Notes: generated from the sequence alone by a model not told the origin. A stretch of DNA of 64,000 nt from Arthrobacter sp. AK04 (GCF_021129155.1 NZ_JAJOMC010000011.1:1-64000), one strand, 5' to 3'. Positions 50,013-59,383 are shown, counted from the first letter of the stretch. Numbers and translations are program-made.

Positions 50013-50727
50013 TCAGCGCAGGCGCTCGCCGGTCACGCCGGCCAGGTGGTCAAGGAGTTCGTTCTGGAACCGCTCATCACGGATGGCGTGATGCGGCTTT
50101 TCCCGGTTCTGGTGGTACCAGTAGCCGCCGCTGGTCAGGGCCTCCGGGTCATCGCTGGCGGCCAGCCATTTCCTGCGTGCGGTGGCCCAGCCGGAGGTCG
50201 TCCGGCGCGCCGGCGCCGCCCATCCTGGTGGGCACCCAGCCGGGATCCACGGCATTGCTGGGGATGTCCGGCCACAAACGCGCGACGGCGGCCGCAAGGG
50301 CCGTGAGGTAGAGCTTGCTGTCCGAATAGGTCACCTGGGTGCGGTTTTCAATGCGGGCGCGGCCGCCACGATGCATGCCGCTGCTGACATATATCAGGCG
50401 GCGTGGGCGGTGGATGAGTGCGGTGAGGAGGTAGGGGGCCGCAACGTTGACCTGGAAAATATCCGGGCCGTGGAGCACGCCGGCGTTGTGGATGACGGCG
50501 TACATCCGGCCGAGCCGGTTCACCTGGCCGGCGATATGGCGGATCTGGTCGATGTCCGCCAGGTCGCCAACAATGCCTTCGGCGCCGCGGTCCAGCAGAT
50601 CCTGGACGGAAGCCACGCGCTCCGCACTGCGGGCATGCACGACGACGCGGTGACCCTCCTGCAGAAGCGTTTCGGCTGTGTACCGTCCCAGCCCGTCCGC
50701 GGAGCCGGTGATAAGGATGCGCGCCAC
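50013..50727 (-). pseudogene. Short-chain dehydrogenase/reductase disrupted by a 1-base frameshift
   Basis: Read from the ATG at 50727, the SDR features are intact: TGSADGLGRYTAETLL for NAD(P) binding, VIHNAGVLHGPDIFQVN, and the catalytic YSDSKLYLTALAA. After about residue 183 the frame runs into TGA at 50149. The next frame continues homologously (WLAASDDPEALTSGGYWYHQ, ending DHLAGVTGERLR) to a TGA at 50013. Deleting one T in the run 50169-50171 would restore the reading HRTQEWLAAS and a protein of about 237 residues. It is a recent pseudogene or a base-calling error. It is divergent from the GntR gene, with the operator shared. Confidence 0.75.
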
Positions 50728-50741
50728 TGGTCCTCCTCAAG

Positions 50742-50751
50742 TTGTATACAA
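50742..50751. promoter_or_regulatory. GntR/FCD-type operator TTGTATACAA
   Basis: The perfect 10-base palindrome sits in the 63-base gap between the divergent SDR and GntR genes, 15 bases from the SDR ATG and 40 bases from the GntR ATG. FadR-subfamily (FCD) GntR proteins often bind TnGTATACnA-like or TTGTATACAA dyads, so the adjacent regulator is the likely partner. Confidence 0.6.
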
Positions 50752-50790
50752 GTATGCATCTAACGCTAGGGTAGCCGTGGAGGTAACAAC

Positions 50791-51447
50791 ATGCCTGGTG
50801 CAACCACCCGCAATACCGGAGCGGATTTCGTCTACGCCGAGCTGAAGCGGCAGATCATCAGCCTGGAGCTGAAGCCGGGGGAGCGCGTCTACGAGCCCGC
50901 GATGGCCTCTGCTCTGCAAGTGAGCCGCACGCCGCTGAGGGAAGCCATCCGGCGGCTGATCTCGGAGAGCCTCCTGGAGCAGCAACGGACCGGCGGCGTG
51001 CTGGTGCCGGCGCTGGATGAGGCGGCGATCTCCGAGCTCTATGAAGTCCGCGCGGCCATGGAATCGCTGATGGCCCGCAACGCCTGCCTCAAAGCCACGC
51101 AGGCTGACATCGACGCACTCGAAGCCATCCTTGAGCGCAACGCTGCGATGGTGGGCTTCGCCGATGAAGCGATGAAGCAGGGGATGGCGCTGCACGGGAA
51201 GATCGCCGGGATTGCCGGTAACTCGTGGGCACGGCGGTTCCATGACCAGATATCGAACCAGATGGAGCGGTACCGCCACTTCACCAACAGCACGCAGGAA
51301 CGGCGGGACCAGGCCCTGGCCCAGCACCGGAGGCTGGTGGCGGCCGTTGCCGCCGGCGACCCGGACCGGGCTGCACGGATTGCGTTCGACCACGTCATGG
51401 GTGCCCGCGACGCGGCGGTGCGGGCCATGTCCGGCAACACTGCATGA
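50791..51447 (+). CDS. GntR family regulator (FCD subfamily)
   Basis: The 218-residue protein has an N-terminal winged helix (FVYAELKRQIISLELKPGER, EPAMASALQVSRTPLREAIR RL) and an all-helical FCD effector domain with metal-binding-type residues (AISELYEVRAAMESLMARNA, and HGKIAGIAGN, then AQHRRLVAAVAAGDPDRAAR with the final H). It is in an operon with an MFS transporter (ATGA overlap) and divergent from the SDR gene. It probably responds to a small carboxylate. Confidence 0.88.
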   Translation: MPGATTRNTGADFVYAELKRQIISLELKPGERVYEPAMASALQVSRTPLREAIRRLISESLLEQQRTGGVLVPALDEAAISELYEVRAAMESLMARNACLKATQADIDALEAILERNAAMVGFADEAMKQGMALHGKIAGIAGNSWARRFHDQISNQMERYRHFTNSTQERRDQALAQHRRLVAAVAAGDPDRAARIAFDHVMGARDAAVRAMSGNTA

Positions 51448-52622
51448 TAGGCGAACTGGGCCGCCGGTCCACCGCAGCCCTCCTGGTCCACTCCACACTG
51501 ATCCAAGCCCTGACTTTCCTGTTGCGGCCCGCTGCCACCTACCGCGCGCTGGAGCTGGACGTTCCCGGTTTTGCCCTGGGTCTCCTGGCCGCCAGCTACG
51601 CCGTCTTCCCGCTGCTGCTCGCTGTCCCCACGGGCGCCCTGGTGGACCGCCTGGGTGAACGCCGCCTCATGGCGGCCGGATCCGCCGTCGTCCTGGCCAG
51701 CGCCTTGTTCCTGCTGCTGTGGGGTTGGTCCATCGCCGCACTGATCATTGGAACTGCCCTCCTGGGCGTCGGCCAGCTGGCCTGCGTGGTTGGGCAACAG
51801 GCGGTGGTGGCCAACAACGCCGTGGCCTCCCGGATGGATTCCGCCTTCGGCTACCTCACGTTCGCGGCGTCCCTGGGGCAGGCAGTGGGGCCACTGGCCA
51901 TCTCCCTGGTGGGAGGCACGGCCATCCGCCCCGACACCCAGGCGATCTTCCTCCTCTCTGCCTGCATGGGCCTGGTGCTCCTGGTGACCACCTTCGGTAT
52001 CTCCGCAACTGTCAGCGCCAGGAAGGGAACGGCAGCCCCGGCCAACAGCGGCAAAGGCAATGTGGCCTCGCTGCTGAAGACTCCCGGCGTGGCGCGGGCC
52101 CTGGCTACCAGCGCCACCGTCCTTGCCGTGGTGGACCTGACCATGGTCTACCTCCCGGTGCTTGGCTCCGAGCGCGGACTCACGGCGGCAACGGTGGGCG
52201 CCCTGCTCGCCGTCCGCGCCGTGTTTTCCATGGTGTCCCGACTCCTCTTGGGGCACTTCTCCCGGAAGCTGGGGCGCAAGCGGTTGCTCGTAGCCAGCCT
52301 GGTGCTGTCCACCATCGCTTTGGCCGCCATGGCGGTTCCCATGCCGGTGCTGCTGCTCTTTGCGGTCATGGCAGTGCTTGGACTGGGCCTTGGCATTGGC
52401 CAGCCCCTCACCATGTCCTGGCTGTCGGCGCAGGCCCCCGCAGGGCAGCGCGGCCGTGCGCTTGCCCTCCGGCTCGCCGGGAACCGGGTGGGCCAGGTGG
52501 TGCTTCCCAGTGTTATCGGTGTGGCAGCGGCAGGAGTTGGCGCGATGGGGGTTTTCCTGGCGTCCGCGGCTGCAGTGGGCGGGACGCTCCTGCTGCTCCG
52601 GGGTGTCCGGCTGGACGACTGA
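51444..52622 (+). CDS. MFS transporter
   Basis: The 392-residue protein has 12 predicted helices of the major facilitator superfamily. The loop 2-3 motif is GALVDRLGERRLMAAGSAVV, a good match to the MFS motif A; a second copy follows helix 8 (GHFSRKLGRKRLLVASLVLS). The binding site residues are not diagnostic; both drug efflux and organic acid transport are possible. Its ATG overlaps the GntR stop, and its own stop directly abuts the end of the convergent MOSC gene. Confidence 0.85.
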   Translation: MIGELGRRSTAALLVHSTLIQALTFLLRPAATYRALELDVPGFALGLLAASYAVFPLLLAVPTGALVDRLGERRLMAAGSAVVLASALFLLLWGWSIAALIIGTALLGVGQLACVVGQQAVVANNAVASRMDSAFGYLTFAASLGQAVGPLAISLVGGTAIRPDTQAIFLLSACMGLVLLVTTFGISATVSARKGTAAPANSGKGNVASLLKTPGVARALATSATVLAVVDLTMVYLPVLGSERGLTAATVGALLAVRAVFSMVSRLLLGHFSRKLGRKRLLVASLVLSTIALAAMAVPMPVLLLFAVMAVLGLGLGIGQPLTMSWLSAQAPAGQRGRALALRLAGNRVGQVVLPSVIGVAAAGVGAMGVFLASAAAVGGTLLLLRGVRLDD

Positions 52623-53192
52623 TTACGGCAGCCGCGACGGGCGGAGCAGGCTCGCCTCACCCGCCTTGGATGGGTCCAGCGGCACCGGGCTGACCAGTAC
52701 GGCAGGGCCCCGATGGATCGTTCCGCTTGAGAGGGCACGGCAGCGGATGCCGCCGCGGCCCCGCATCGAGGCGTGGGCACCGGGGGCCAGCATCTCGTTC
52801 ATCCAGGCGCAGGGCTGGGCATGCCGGCCGCCGTGGAACTCAACCCGGGAACCGCCGGATTCCAGCACAAAGTCCTGCCCCAGCAGAGGCACCAGGTGTG
52901 CGCCGCGGAGCACCACGTTGCGCCGGGTCAGGAGGGGATTGAACGGCTCCGCGCCCAGCTCGGCCGCGATGGCCTCCAGGGATTCGACGGCGAACAGCGT
53001 CACCGCGGCGTCCATGTGCGCGGCCTTTCCGAAGAACCTGTCACCCACGATGCCCTTGCCCGCCACCACTTCAGCGGTTTCGGCATCGAACGTGGGCACA
53101 TCTGCTGCGCCGTCCCGCGCCCGGCCGAAGTAGGCGTGGGAGGGGGACACCAGCAGGTGCAGGATTTCGACGTCGTACCTGTACTCCGTCAT
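52623..53192 (-). CDS. MOSC domain protein
   Basis: The 189-residue protein is a stand-alone MOSC domain (molybdenum cofactor sulfurase C-terminal type): GKGIVGDRFFGKAAHMDAAV, ITLFAVE-like segment VTLFAVESLEAIAAELG, LTRRNVVLRGAHLVPLLGQD, and the conserved Cys in GGRHAQPCAWMN with a later RGRGGIRCRAL. Such proteins, like YiiM, handle sulfur or molybdenum-cofactor-dependent N-hydroxylated base detoxification. Its ATG overlaps the stop of the UvrA-like gene, an unusual but clear coupling. Confidence 0.85.
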   Translation of the reverse strand: MTEYRYDVEILHLLVSPSHAYFGRARDGAADVPTFDAETAEVVAGKGIVGDRFFGKAAHMDAAVTLFAVESLEAIAAELGAEPFNPLLTRRNVVLRGAHLVPLLGQDFVLESGGSRVEFHGGRHAQPCAWMNEMLAPGAHASMRGRGGIRCRALSSGTIHRGPAVLVSPVPLDPSKAGEASLLRPSRLP

Positions 53193-55591
53193 GCCGCGGG
53201 GGCACCCACGTACGCGGCCAGGTGCTTGCCGGTGAGCGTCGGGGTGCCGGCCACCAGCTCAGCGGGCGTGCCCTCGAAAACGATCCGGCCGCCGTCGTGC
53301 CCTGCTCCCGGGCCGAGGTCGATGATCCAGTCCGCGTGCGCCATCACGGCCTGGTGGTGCTCGATCACAATCACGGACTTGCCGGACTCGACCAGCCGGT
53401 CCAGCAGGCCCAGCAGGTTCTCCACATCGGCCAGGTGCAGGCCGGTGGTGGGCTCGTCCAGGACGTACACGTCGCCCTTCTCGGCCATCTGGGTGGCGAG
53501 CTTGAGCCGCTGGCGCTCGCCGCCGGACAGCGTGGTGAGCGGCTGGCCGAGGCTGAGGTAGCCCAGGCCAACGTCCTCGAGCCGGGCCAGGATGGTTCGC
53601 GCGGGCGGTGTCTTGGCCTCACCCTCGGCAAAGAACGCGGCGGCCTCGGTCACGGACATGGCCAGCACCTCGGCGATGTTCTTCCCGCCCACGGTGTATT
53701 CCAGCACGGCTGCCTGGAAGCGGCGGCCCTCGCAGTCCTCGCACGGGGACTCCACGGTGGCCATCACGCCGAGCTCGGTGAAGATGACGCCCGCGCCGTT
53801 GCAGGTGGGGCACGCGCCCTCGGAGTTGGAGCTGAACAGTGCCGGCTTCACCCCGTTGACCTTCGCGAACGTCTTGCGGATGGGTTCCAGCAGCCCGGTG
53901 TAGGTGGCCGGATTGCTGCGGCGCGAACCGCGGATGGCGCCCTGGTCGATCACCACCACGCCCTCGCGCTTGGCCACGGAACCGTGGATGAGGGAGCTCT
54001 TGCCGGAACCGGCTACCCCGGTGACGACGGTCAGGACGCCCAGGGGGATATCGACGTCGACGTCCTGGAGATTGTGCGTGGACGCGCCGCGTACCTCCAG
54101 CGCACCCGAGGCCTCCCGGACGGTCTCCTTCAAGGCCGCGCGGTCCTCCAGGTGGTGCCCGGTGGTGGTGTCGCTGCTCCGCAGGCCCTCCACGGTGCCC
54201 TCGTAGCAGACCTCGCCGCCGTTGGTGCCTGCCCCCGGGCCAAGGTCGACGACGTGGTCCGCAATGGTGATCATCTCCGGCTTGTGCTCCACCACCAGGA
54301 CGGTGTTGCCTTTGTCCCGCAGCTGCAGCAGGAGCTGGTTCATCCGTTCGATGTCGTGCGGATGCAGGCCGATGGAGGGCTCGTCGAAGACATAGGTGAC
54401 GTCCGTGAGCGAGGAGCCGAGGTGGCGGATCATTTTGGTGCGCTGGGCCTCGCCGCCGGACAGGGTGCCGGCCGGCCGGTCCAGGCTGAGGTATCCGAGG
54501 CCGATCTCCGAAAAGGAGTCGAGCAGGTGCTGGAGGCCCTTGAGCAGGGGGGCCACCGAGGGGTCCTTCACGTCCCGGACCCACCCGGCAAGGTCGCTGA
54601 TCTGCATCTGGCACAGCTCGGCGATGTTCCTGCCGTTGATCCTGGAGGAGAGGGCCTGCTGGGTCAGCCGGGTCCCTTTGCACTCGGGGCAGGTCTGGAA
54701 CGTGACGGCCCGCTCCACGAACCGGCGCACGTGCGGCTGCATGGCCTCCGGGTCCTTGGACAGCATGGACTTCTGGATTTTGGGGATGATCCCCTCGAAG
54801 GTCAGGTTGATGCCCTCCACCTTGATCTTGGTGGGCTCCGCGTAGAGCATCGTGTCCAGCTGCTTGGCGGTGAACTTGGCGATGGGCTTGTCCATCGGCA
54901 GGCCCATGCCCTCGAACAATCGCCCGTACCACCCGTCCATGGAGTACCCCGGAACCGTCAGCGCTCCCTCGTTCAGGGACTTGGCGTCGTCGTACAGTGC
55001 GGTGCGGTCAATGTCGCTGACGTTGCCCATGCCCTCGCAGCGCGGGCACATGCCGCCGAGGTAGACGGCCTGCTGGACCACTGCCTTCTCCACCCGTCCG
55101 CCGCTCTTCTCGGTGGACATGACGCCGCTGGCCTTCCGGGTGGGGACGTTGAAGGAGAACGCCGTGGGCGGGCCGGCGTACGGGGTGCCCAGCCGGCTGA
55201 AGAGGATGCGGAGCATGGCGTTGGCATCCGTTGCGGTGCCCACGGTGGAACGGGGGTTGGCGCCCATGCGCTCCTGGTCCACGATGATCGCCGTCGTCAG
55301 GCCTTCCAGGAAGTCCACCTCGGGGCGGGCCAGGTTAGGCATGAAGCCCTGGACGAACGCGCTGTAGGTCTCGTTGATCATCCGCTGCGACTCGGCGGCG
55401 ATGGTGGCGAAAACCAGCGAGCTCTTGCCCGAGCCGGAGACCCCGGTGAACACGGTCAGCCGGCGCTTGGGCAGTTCGACGCTGATGTTCTTGAGGTTGT
55501 TTTCCCGCGCGCCCTGCACGCGGATGAGGTCGTGGGTGTCGGCGACGTGCAGCCCGTTGGCCTGGGTGTCGGTACCGGTGTCCGTGCTCAT
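53189..55591 (-). CDS. UvrA-like ABC ATPase (DrrC-type paralogue)
   Basis: The 800-residue protein is shorter than UvrA (about 950). Both ATPase halves are intact: Walker [11 protein letters not shown] and [10 protein letters not shown], signatures LSGGEAQR and LSGGERQR, Walker [11 protein letters not shown] and [10 protein letters not shown]. Zinc-binding pairs [16 protein letters not shown] and CPTCNGAG with CEDCEG are kept. The length fits the UvrA2/DrrC group, which lacks much of the UvrB-binding region and is tied to resistance against DNA-binding drugs. It may therefore sense intercalated or alkylated DNA without normal excision. GGAG precedes the ATG. It is cytosolic. Confidence 0.87.
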   Translation of the reverse strand: MSTDTGTDTQANGLHVADTHDLIRVQGARENNLKNISVELPKRRLTVFTGVSGSGKSSLVFATIAAESQRMINETYSAFVQGFMPNLARPEVDFLEGLTTAIIVDQERMGANPRSTVGTATDANAMLRILFSRLGTPYAGPPTAFSFNVPTRKASGVMSTEKSGGRVEKAVVQQAVYLGGMCPRCEGMGNVSDIDRTALYDDAKSLNEGALTVPGYSMDGWYGRLFEGMGLPMDKPIAKFTAKQLDTMLYAEPTKIKVEGINLTFEGIIPKIQKSMLSKDPEAMQPHVRRFVERAVTFQTCPECKGTRLTQQALSSRINGRNIAELCQMQISDLAGWVRDVKDPSVAPLLKGLQHLLDSFSEIGLGYLSLDRPAGTLSGGEAQRTKMIRHLGSSLTDVTYVFDEPSIGLHPHDIERMNQLLLQLRDKGNTVLVVEHKPEMITIADHVVDLGPGAGTNGGEVCYEGTVEGLRSSDTTTGHHLEDRAALKETVREASGALEVRGASTHNLQDVDVDIPLGVLTVVTGVAGSGKSSLIHGSVAKREGVVVIDQGAIRGSRRSNPATYTGLLEPIRKTFAKVNGVKPALFSSNSEGACPTCNGAGVIFTELGVMATVESPCEDCEGRRFQAAVLEYTVGGKNIAEVLAMSVTEAAAFFAEGEAKTPPARTILARLEDVGLGYLSLGQPLTTLSGGERQRLKLATQMAEKGDVYVLDEPTTGLHLADVENLLGLLDRLVESGKSVIVIEHHQAVMAHADWIIDLGPGAGHDGGRIVFEGTPAELVAGTPTLTGKHLAAYVGAPAA

Positions 55592-55600
55592 CGGGTCTCC

Positions 55601-55634
55601 ATCTGTTGGGCTGCGCTATCTGTTGGGCTGCGCT
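55601..55634. repeat. 17-bp perfect tandem duplication
   Basis: ATCTGTTGGGCTGCGCT occurs twice head to tail (55601-55617 and 55618-55634) just upstream of the UvrA-like gene, 10 bases before its start codon. It probably arose by slippage and would alter the promoter or leader of that gene. Confidence 0.9.
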
Positions 55635-55682
55635 GACCGGAAGCCGCGTGCGCAGCCTCCGGTCGCCGTCGTTGGTATCAGC

Positions 55683-56105
55683 CTAGGCCTGCTGGTTGAT
55701 CCGCACGGTGTTCCCGGCGGGGTCACGGAAGGCGCAGTCGCGGATGCCGTAGGGCTGGTCCACCGGTTCCTGCACGACGTCGGCCCCGCTCGACTCCACT
55801 TGGGCGAAGGCGGCGTCGACGTCCGGGGCGGAGAGGATCACGGTGGCGTAGGTGCCTTTGGCCATCATCTCGGCGATGGTGCGTCGTTCGTCATCGGTGA
55901 TGCCGGGGTCCACGCCCGGCGGGTGCAGGACGATGGAAACGCCGGGCTGGCCCGTGGGGCCGACCGTGATCCAGCGCATGGTGCCGCGCCCCACGTCGTT
56001 GCGGACCTCGAAGCCGAGCGCGTCGCGGTAGAACGCCAGGGAAGCGTCGGGGTCGGTGTGCGGAAGGAAGGTTGAGGAGATGGTGATGTTGTACATGGCA
56101 GTCAT
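55683..56105 (-). CDS. VOC (glyoxalase/bleomycin resistance-like) protein
   Basis: The 140-residue protein has the two beta-alpha-beta-beta-beta modules of VOC proteins: FLPHTDPDASLAFYRDALGF, MRWITVGPTGQPGVSIVLHP, and VILSAPDVDAAFAQVESSGA, then DCAFRDPAGNTVRINQ with the family DPxGN motif. Metal ligands are not complete, so a binding rather than enzymatic role is possible. Its ATG overlaps the AraC stop (ATGA). Confidence 0.85.
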   Translation of the reverse strand: MTAMYNITISSTFLPHTDPDASLAFYRDALGFEVRNDVGRGTMRWITVGPTGQPGVSIVLHPPGVDPGITDDERRTIAEMMAKGTYATVILSAPDVDAAFAQVESSGADVVQEPVDQPYGIRDCAFRDPAGNTVRINQQA

Positions 56106-56551
56106 GCTAGTTGCGGCTCCTGAGCGGGCGCTTCTCGATTCCTGACCGGTCTGGTGACCTGTTTGGCCACGCACGCGGGGATGCCCGCCGTCGTGCTCTT
56201 CGCCTCCTGCTTGTAGGCGCTGGGTGGCATCCCCACCAGTTCGCTGAAGCGCGTGCTGAAGGTGCCCAGCGAGGAACAGCCGACGGCGAAGCACACCTCC
56301 GTGACGGAAAGGTCACCCCGGTGCAGCAGCGCCATGGCCCGTTCGATGCGCCGGGTCATCAGGTAGCTGTAGGGCGATTCCTGGTACGCGGCCTTGAACC
56401 GGCGGCTGAGGTGGCCGGCGGACATGTGGACACCGCGGGCCAGGGCTTCGACGTCCAGCGGCTGCGCGTACTCCCGGTCGATCCTGTCCTTGACCCGGCG
56501 CAGGAGCATGAGCTCGCGCAGGTAGGGGTCGGGAACGGGGCTGATAGTCAC
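56102..56551 (-). CDS. AraC family regulator, DNA-binding domain only
   Basis: The 149-residue protein is essentially an AraC/XylS double helix-turn-helix: VKDRIDREYAQPLDVEALAR, GVHMSAGHLSRRFKAAYQES and SVTEVCFAVGCSSLGTFSTR, FSELVGMPPSAYK. There is no sensor domain; the last 35 residues are low complexity. Such short AraC proteins often pair with VOC or SRPBCC genes, as here. The GTG start at 56551 follows a distant GGGAG. The regulator and VOC protein probably form one operon. Confidence 0.85.
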   Translation of the reverse strand: MTISPVPDPYLRELMLLRRVKDRIDREYAQPLDVEALARGVHMSAGHLSRRFKAAYQESPYSYLMTRRIERAMALLHRGDLSVTEVCFAVGCSSLGTFSTRFSELVGMPPSAYKQEAKSTTAGIPACVAKQVTRPVRNREAPAQEPQLA

Positions 56552-56641
56552 CTTTCAGATGGTGCTCCCTGGCGGGGGAGTTGTCCAGACACCCGGGTGT
56601 GAGGCCTGCGCCCCGGCCTCCTGCGTCAGCGGGCCGGAGCG

Positions 56642-57790
56642 CTACAGAAGGCTTTCGCCGATCTCCTGCCCGATCCTCCTGAGGAGGACAGCCGAGAGGT
56701 CAGGGTCTTTGGAGGAGTCCTGGTCTGTGTATTCAGTCAAAGCGTAGACCTTTGCCAGCGGCATCTCGGACCACCGTTCCTTCGGGAGGAGCGAGCGGCC
56801 GGCGACAGCGATGATGGGCCTGGAGCCGGAACGGCGGGCGACGGCGGCAGGCAGCTTCCCGGCCAAGGTCTGTTCGTCGATGCTGCCTTCGCCGGTGATG
56901 ACGACGTCGCAGGTTTCCTTCCGCGCGTTGAAGTCCAGCAGATCCAGGAAGTAGTCGGCGCCGGAGACCTGTGTGGCGCCGAGCAGGAGGCAGGCGTAGC
57001 CGATGCCGCCGGCACTGCCCGCACCCTCGTGTTCTGCCATCGCGGCGGCACCGGCGAGCCCGGCGCCAGCCATCTTCGTGACATAGTGCGCCAGCCCCTT
57101 GTCGAGTGCTGCCACGTCGTCAGGTGCGGCGCCCTTCTGGGGTCCGAACACGGCAGGTGCGCCGTGGACACCGTGCAGGGGATTGTGGACATCACTGGCG
57201 ACGATGAGTTCGGTGTCTGCCAGTTCCGGCAATACTGTCCGTTGCACCGTATGGATCCGGTCCAGGGCCCTGCCGCTGCCGTAGAGCTGGCGGCCGTCGG
57301 CGTCCCGGAAGCTGTAGCCCAGGGCAGTGAGCATGCCCATGCCGCCGTCGGTGCTGGCGCTGCCGCCGAGGGCCATGACGATCCGGGACGGGTTCAGGCT
57401 GAGCGCGAACAGGATTGCCTCGCCGAATCCGCGGCTTGATGCGTTCAGCGGCTCCGGGTTTCCGCCTGGCAGCAGTCCGAGGCCACAGGTGTTGGCCACC
57501 TCCACAACCGCCGTGGCGCCGTCGAAGGCGATGCTTGCCTGGACCGGTTGCCCGGTGGGCCCGGCCACGGTGTAGTGACGCCGGGCGAAGCCGGAGGCGA
57601 TGGCGGCATCAACGCTGCCGTCGCCTCCGTCTGCGAGTGGAAGGAGCTCGCAGTGGACCGCCCCGGATCCGGTGGCGGAGCGAAGCCCTGCGGCCAGGGC
57701 ATCCGCTACTTCGCCGGCGGTGAGGCTGCCTTTGAACTTGTCGGGCGCGATGAGCGTCCGTACGGTTTTCGGGACGGTGGTCTGCGTCAT
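56642..57790 (-). CDS. glxK: Glycerate kinase
   Basis: The 382-residue protein starts at MTQTTVPKTVRT; a longer frame upstream belongs to the dctA-like gene region. Family landmarks are IAPDKFKGSLTAGEVADALA, LLPLADGGDGSVDA, ALGGSASTDGGMGMLTALGY and VVITGEGSIDEQTLAGKLP. It phosphorylates D-glycerate, most likely to 2-phosphoglycerate in this class. It lies one base after the symporter gene in the tartrate module, giving the last step from tartrate-derived glycerate into glycolysis. Confidence 0.9.
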   Translation of the reverse strand: MTQTTVPKTVRTLIAPDKFKGSLTAGEVADALAAGLRSATGSGAVHCELLPLADGGDGSVDAAIASGFARRHYTVAGPTGQPVQASIAFDGATAVVEVANTCGLGLLPGGNPEPLNASSRGFGEAILFALSLNPSRIVMALGGSASTDGGMGMLTALGYSFRDADGRQLYGSGRALDRIHTVQRTVLPELADTELIVASDVHNPLHGVHGAPAVFGPQKGAAPDDVAALDKGLAHYVTKMAGAGLAGAAAMAEHEGAGSAGGIGYACLLLGATQVSGADYFLDLLDFNARKETCDVVITGEGSIDEQTLAGKLPAAVARRSGSRPIIAVAGRSLLPKERWSEMPLAKVYALTEYTDQDSSKDPDLSAVLLRRIGQEIGESLL

Positions 57791-57791
57791 G

Positions 57792-59288
57792 TCAGATGGA
57801 TTCCGAGTAGGCGGGACGGCGGTCGGCAGCGGGGGAGGGTTCCACGGCGGCGGAGTGCGCGGGTACCGCGTGGGCGCCCGCCGGGTGCTTGGGACCGTGG
57901 TGGCCGTATTCGGTGAGGTCCTCGTCGACGTCCGTGACGTCGTCGAGGTGGACAGGGTCCTCCGCCGGCATGGGTTCAACGGTTTCTCCATTGAAGACAC
58001 GGCGGGCGCGGTCGGCGTCCAGGGTGCGGTCCCACCAGGCGATGAACAGGGTGGCGACGGCGTTGCCGGTGAAGTTCACCAGGGCGCGGCACTCAGACAT
58101 GAACTTGTCGATGCCGAAGATAAGCATGATGCCGGCGGCCGGGATGGTGCCGAGGGTGGTGAGGGTTGCGGTGAGGGCGATGAAGCCGCCGCCGGCCACG
58201 CCTGCGGCGCCCTTGGAGGTCAGGAGCATGACGGCGAGCAGGCCCAGCTGTTCACCGATGGTCAGGTCGGTGTTGGTGGCCTGGGCGATGTACAGGGCGG
58301 CGAGGGAGAGGTAGATGGCTGCGCCGTCGAGGTTGAAGCTGTACCCGGTGGGGACGACCAGGCCTACGGTTTCCTTCTTGACGCCGGCGTGCTCGAGCTT
58401 GCGCATCAGGCCCGGCAGGGCCGGTTCGGCGGTGGAGGTGCCCAGGATGAGCATGTATTCCTCTTTGAGGTGGCGGATCATCTTGAAAATGTTCAACCTC
58501 AGGAAGAGCATGATGGAGCCGAGCACGATCACCACGAAGAGGATGGAGGTGATGTAGAAAAGGGCGATCAGCCCGCCCATGCTGGTCAGAGACGAGACGC
58601 CGAACTTGCCCACGGCGTAGGCCATGGCACCGAACGCGCCAATCGGGGCGGCCTTCATGATGAAGCCCAGGATCTTGAACATGACCCCGGTGAGGCGCTG
58701 CACACCGTCAAGGACGGGAGCGCCCACCTTACCCATGGCGTTCAGGGCGATGCCGAAGACCACGGCGATGAAGATGATCTGGAGGATGTTGCCCTCGACG
58801 AACGGGGCAGCCATGCTTTCCGGAATGATCTTGGTCAGGAACTGCCACCACTCCTGGTTTGCGCCGGCGTCGATGAGCTTTGCCGCGGATTCGGAGGTCT
58901 CGATGCTGTCCGCATCCGCGTTCACGCCGTCGCCCAGCCGGAAGAGGTTGATGGCCACCAGGCCGAAAATCATGGCCAGGATGGTACCCACCTGGAAGTA
59001 GGTCAGGGCCTTCAGGCCCGTCATGCCAACCTTTTTCAGGTCGGCGACGCTGGCGATGCCGCCCACAATGGTCAGGAACACGATGGGGCCGATGAGCATC
59101 TTCATCGCATCAACGAAGGTAGTGCCGATCGGTTCCATGGCCACGCCGACACTGGGTGCGAGCCAGCCGACGAGGATGCCGACGACGATCGCCGTCAGAA
59201 CCCAGAAGTACAGTTGCCGGTACAGGGGTGTTTTGGGGGCCGCGTTCGTGGCTGCTGCAACGCTGCCGGCGGTGGTGGTGTGGTCCAT
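57792..59288 (-). CDS. dctA: C4-dicarboxylate/cation symporter, DctA type (DAACS family)
   Basis: The protein has 498 residues from the ATG after AAAGAGGTAGG. Eight helices and two re-entrant loops are expected. Signatures are GPIVFLTIVGGIASV, the HP1-type serine-rich region, and TGYSFNLDGAAIYLSLAALY, with STAEPALPGLMRKLEHAG. The C-terminal 75 residues are hydrophilic, His/Asp/Glu/Pro-rich and longer than in DctA of E. coli (428 aa). It probably imports tartrate, malate or succinate. It is 138 bases after the tartrate dehydrogenase gene, with a strong hairpin between. Confidence 0.9.
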   Translation of the reverse strand: MDHTTTAGSVAAATNAAPKTPLYRQLYFWVLTAIVVGILVGWLAPSVGVAMEPIGTTFVDAMKMLIGPIVFLTIVGGIASVADLKKVGMTGLKALTYFQVGTILAMIFGLVAINLFRLGDGVNADADSIETSESAAKLIDAGANQEWWQFLTKIIPESMAAPFVEGNILQIIFIAVVFGIALNAMGKVGAPVLDGVQRLTGVMFKILGFIMKAAPIGAFGAMAYAVGKFGVSSLTSMGGLIALFYITSILFVVIVLGSIMLFLRLNIFKMIRHLKEEYMLILGTSTAEPALPGLMRKLEHAGVKKETVGLVVPTGYSFNLDGAAIYLSLAALYIAQATNTDLTIGEQLGLLAVMLLTSKGAAGVAGGGFIALTATLTTLGTIPAAGIMLIFGIDKFMSECRALVNFTGNAVATLFIAWWDRTLDADRARRVFNGETVEPMPAEDPVHLDDVTDVDEDLTEYGHHGPKHPAGAHAVPAHSAAVEPSPAADRRPAYSESI

Positions 59289-59344
59289 TATTCCTACCTC
59301 TTTGTTGGAATGTAGCTGGAAGTTTCTGATGTAAGGGGACATGG

Positions 59345-59383
59345 CGGAGTGGGCGGCGAAATGCTGCACCGCCGCCCACTCCG
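59345..59383 (-). terminator. Strong 14-bp hairpin between dehydrogenase and symporter genes
   Basis: CGGAGTGGGCGGCG (59345-59358) pairs without mismatch with CGCCGCCCACTCCG (59370-59383); the loop has 11 bases. It lies 43 bases past the dehydrogenase stop and 57 bases before the symporter start. It may end most transcripts, or it may stabilise the upstream part of a shared mRNA. No U-tract follows. Confidence 0.7.

Noticed and set aside
53222..55636. 804-codon open frame opposite the UvrA-like gene
   Set aside because: It is a high-GC shadow frame. The opposite strand encodes intact Walker, signature and zinc motifs, and the shadow shows only Gly/Arg/His/Leu-biased sequence.
57791..58000. 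70-codon N-terminal extension of glycerate kinase
   Set aside because: It is Thr/Pro/Arg/Ser-rich sequence lying in the coding end of the symporter gene; family proteins begin near IAPDKFKGS.
57600..59315. 571-codon frame opposite the DctA-like and glycerate kinase genes
   Set aside because: The Asp/Glu/Gly/His-rich translation is the mirror of membrane helices; the DctA-like gene has clear family motifs.
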